The notes below the pieces were generated by a model that saw nothing but the letters and a program-made list of their open reading frames with translations, was not told the DNA's origin and ran no database searches. Shown here in pieces: positions 7,533-8,868 of a DNA stretch of 8,868 nt. The position numbers were made by a program, and so were the translations under genes. Numbering within the stretch: the stretch's first letter is position 1; each line of letters begins with the position of its first letter. This DNA comes from Lactobacillus sp. (GTDB lineage: Bacteria; Bacillota; Bacilli; Lactobacillales; Lactobacillaceae): positions 1 to 8,868 of the forward strand of contig DMZB01000123.1 of the NCBI GenBank assembly GCA_003482405.1. Reading direction: 5' to 3'.

Positions 7533-7718
7533 CAACAACTTCCGGTAAGTCTTAACAGTTGTTGCGTCCATCATCTTAGTTCCACGTAGTTGGCGACGTT
7601 GTTTCTTTGTCTTACCGTGGAAACGGTGACTTGTGTAAGCGTTAGCGCCAATGAAGCCGCCCTTTGCGGATTTCTTGAACCGCTTAGCAGCGGCACGGTT
7701 TGTTTTTTGCTTTGGCAT
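7521..7718 (-). CDS. rpmI: 50S ribosomal protein L35
   Basis: A small, strongly basic protein of the large ribosomal subunit. The 65 residues are the usual length. The diagnostic start [15 protein letters not shown] and the [16 protein letters not shown] segment (31-46) are present. AGGAGG lies 8 bases before the ATG. The gene lies 26 bases downstream of infC and 51 bases upstream of rplT in the conserved translation operon. Confidence 0.97.
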   Translation of the reverse strand: MPKQKTNRAAAKRFKKSAKGGFIGANAYTSHRFHGKTKKQRRQLRGTKMMDATTVKTYRKLLLTK

Positions 7719-7744
7719 AAGAATGTCCTCCTAAATATGAATAA

Positions 7745-8260
7745 CTACTTTTCTGGTTTTGGCGACAGTACTAAGAACATACTTCTGCCATCCATCTTGG
7801 CATGTTGTTGAACATCAGCAACCTCTTTAGTAGCGGCTGCCATCTTGTTCAACACATCGCGTCCGATTTCTTTGTGCGTAATCGCACGGCCTCTAAACCG
7901 AATTGACACACGGACTTTGTTACCCTTTGCAAGGAACTTTTCCGCGTTTTTCAACTTAGTATTAAAGTCGTTCTCGTCAATCGTAGGACTAAGCCGAATT
8001 TCCTTCATTTCGACCGTCTTTTGATTCTTACGAGCTTCGCGCTGCTTCTTTTGTTGTTCGAAGCGGTACTTTCCATAATCCATGATTCTGGCAACTGGTG
8101 GCTTCGCTTGGGGAGCGACCAGAACCAAATCCAAGTTTGCATCATCCGCAAGCTGTTGGGCTTCCCTGGTCTGCTTAACCCCAAGTTGGTCACCATTATC
8201 GGCAATCAACCGAACCTCGCGGGCGCGGATTGCGTTATTTACCAAAGTATCTTGAGCTAT
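7745..8260 (-). CDS. infC: Translation initiation factor IF-3, with AUA start codon
   Basis: Binds the 30S subunit, prevents premature joining of the 50S subunit and proofreads the start codon and initiator tRNA. With the start used here the protein has 171 residues, the normal length. The N-domain begins [18 protein letters not shown] and includes [15 protein letters not shown] (54-68). After the basic linker, the C-domain includes [14 protein letters not shown] (86-99) and RFRGRAITH (121-129). GGAGG (8269-8273) lies exactly 8 bases before an ATA at 8258-8260, the same spacing as in rpmI and rplT. The nearest ATG (8273-8275) overlaps the ribosome binding site, and a GTG (8267-8269) is part of it. 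Rare AUU/AUA/AUC starts are known for infC and allow IF3 to repress its own translation. Annotation pipelines may instead place the start at the GTG or ATG. Confidence 0.93.
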   Translation of the reverse strand: MAQDTLVNNAIRAREVRLIADNGDQLGVKQTREAQQLADDANLDLVLVAPQAKPPVARIMDYGKYRFEQQKKQREARKNQKTVEMKEIRLSPTIDENDFNTKLKNAEKFLAKGNKVRVSIRFRGRAITHKEIGRDVLNKMAAATKEVADVQQHAKMDGRSMFLVLSPKPEK

Positions 8261-8435
8261 GGTATTCACCTCCATAAAATTGTAACAAATCAACAATGGC
8301 GAGATATAAACAGAAAAATAGCGGATGGCAATCGCCACCCGCTGTCCGTACTGAAACAGTACGGTTCAACTCATCTTTAGCCCGGCAACAAATGTTACCA
8401 AGGCGAGAAGCGGGTGCTTCTGCTTTTCTCAACAG
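8261..8435 (-). ncRNA. L20-type leader RNA of infC-rpmI-rplT
   Basis: In the Bacillus system, r-protein L20 binds the leader of this operon and causes premature termination. Here the roughly 175-nt leader has the hallmarks in order (minus strand). First is a hairpin AGAAGC/GCTTCT with loop ACCC (8406-8421), containing the GCACCCGCTTCTCGCC sequence that I recall as typical of these leaders. Next is a perfect 8-bp hairpin, CCGTACTG/CAGTACGG (8346-8364). Last is a terminator at 8320-8343. CACCCGCT (minus strand, 8416-8409) is exactly complementary to AGCGGGTG (8343-8336), the first arm of the terminator, so an antiterminator pairing is available. Assignment to the Rfam L20_leader family is from memory. 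Confidence 0.85.
8313..8343 (-). terminator. Attenuator terminator in the infC leader
   Basis: On the minus strand AGCGGGTGGC (8343-8334) and GCCATCCGCT (8329-8320) form a 10-bp stem with one G-U pair and a GATT tetraloop. ATTTTTC follows (8319-8313). It lies about 50 bases before the infC start, so it acts on readthrough into the operon rather than ending a gene. Confidence 0.85.
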
Positions 8436-8441
8436 TTAAAT

Positions 8442-8470
8442 AGTTTACAGGACCTACTTAGCTTTGTCAA
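8442..8470 (-). promoter_or_regulatory. Promoter of the infC operon, overlapping the permease stop codon
   Basis: A perfect TTGACA (minus strand, 8465-8470) and TAAACT (8442-8447, 4 of 6) are exactly 17 bp apart. The -35 lies in the last codons of the upstream permease gene and the spacer covers its stop codon at 8454-8456. Transcription would start near 8435, giving the L20-type leader. Confidence 0.75.
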
Positions 8471-8868
8471 GCTTAGTTGGCTCGACCTTTTCGCTAGCCG
8501 ATTCCTGCGGCAAGACTAAGTTTAGCACAATTCCCAGAACCGTCGCAAATGCCAAGCCGGTAAACTGAAATTCGCCTAATTGCAGGTAGGCATTGCCGAT
8601 TCCAATCACCATCACAGAAGAGGCAATCATTAAATTGCGCTTTTTTCCTAAATCGATATGGTTGTTGATCATTACTGAAACACCACTTGTCGCAATCGTT
8701 CCAAATAACAGAAAACTTATGCCGCCAATGACAGGCAACGGCATTGCCATGATCAACACATTCAGTTTGTTAATGAAGGCAAAGATAATCGCAAACATAG
8801 CCGCTCCCATCAGTACATAAACACTGTGCACCTTGGTAATTGCCATGACACCAATGTTTTCACCATAA
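8454..8868 (-). CDS. uraA: Uracil permease, C-terminal part (cut by the window edge)
   Basis: A nucleobase:proton symporter of the NCS2 family that imports uracil across the cytoplasmic membrane. Only the last 137 codons are in the window. The reading frame is open to the edge, so the gene continues beyond 8868 and the first internal ATG (8846) is not the start. The fragment opens with YGENIGVMAITKV, the family segment whose Glu corresponds to the uracil-coordinating Glu290 of E. coli UraA. Three or more hydrophobic helices follow (for example VYVLMGAAMFAIIFAF, GISFLLFGTIATSGVSVM and GLAFATVLGIVLNLVL). A short charged cytoplasmic tail rich in Glu and Lys ends the protein. Uracil rather than xanthine specificity is inferred from the YGENIG segment. 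No terminator separates it from the infC promoter. Confidence 0.85.
   Translation of the reverse strand, partial: YGENIGVMAITKVHSVYVLMGAAMFAIIFAFINKLNVLIMAMPLPVIGGISFLLFGTIATSGVSVMINNHIDLGKKRNLMIASSVMVIGIGNAYLQLGEFQFTGLAFATVLGIVLNLVLPQESASEKVEPTKLDKAK

Noticed and set aside
8261..8338. Longer infC frame starting far upstream
   Set aside because: These codons run through the leader terminator and the ribosome binding site and show no IF3 homology.
8021..8380. 119-codon open frame on the plus strand over infC and its leader
   Set aside because: Antisense to infC and to the structured leader, without start signals.

Overview
The window looks like a chromosomal segment from a member of the Lactobacillaceae. 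The evidence is the family resemblance of the proteins (lactobacillar-type nucleoside 2-deoxyribosyltransferase, a short IMP dehydrogenase without CBS domains, and firmicute-type IF3, L35 and L20), the strong AGGAGG-type ribosome binding sites, and an L20-type leader before infC. I see no insertion sequence, integrase, phage gene, tRNA, rRNA or CRISPR array. It reads as core genome with an ordinary lactobacillar accessory part.

Left part (1-1700). A perfect 22-bp stem-loop lies at the very start. Two leftward genes follow: an unrecognised acidic protein of about 75-80 residues, and a complete nucleoside 2-deoxyribosyltransferase with its own promoter. A divergent rightward gene encodes a 65-residue acidic, glycine-rich protein with an internal repeat; palindromic candidate operators flank its promoter. 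About 295 non-coding bases then hold an elaborate inverted-repeat element that can fold into a branched structure.

Middle part (1695-4115). A leftward aldo/keto reductase with an intact catalytic tetrad and a rightward LtrA-family membrane protein are divergently arranged. An 11-bp inverted repeat sits between them. A bidirectional terminator separates ltrA from the convergent guaA.

Right part (4168-8868), all leftward. In order of transcription: the tail of a uracil permease, cut by the window edge; the translation operon infC-rpmI-rplT; then the guanine nucleotide operon guaB-guaA (IMP to XMP to GMP). The infC promoter lies over the end of the permease gene. Its roughly 175-nt leader has an intrinsic terminator and a competing antiterminator pairing, as in L20 autoregulation. 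infC itself appears to start at a non-standard AUA codon. A strong terminator separates the two operons.

Functionally the window combines nucleotide supply (deoxyribosyltransferase, uracil uptake, GMP synthesis) with initiation factor and ribosomal protein synthesis. No wholly new system is evident. The points most worth a second look are the AUA start of infC, the IMP dehydrogenase without its regulatory domain, the structured element at 1434-1544, and several alternative RNA structures.
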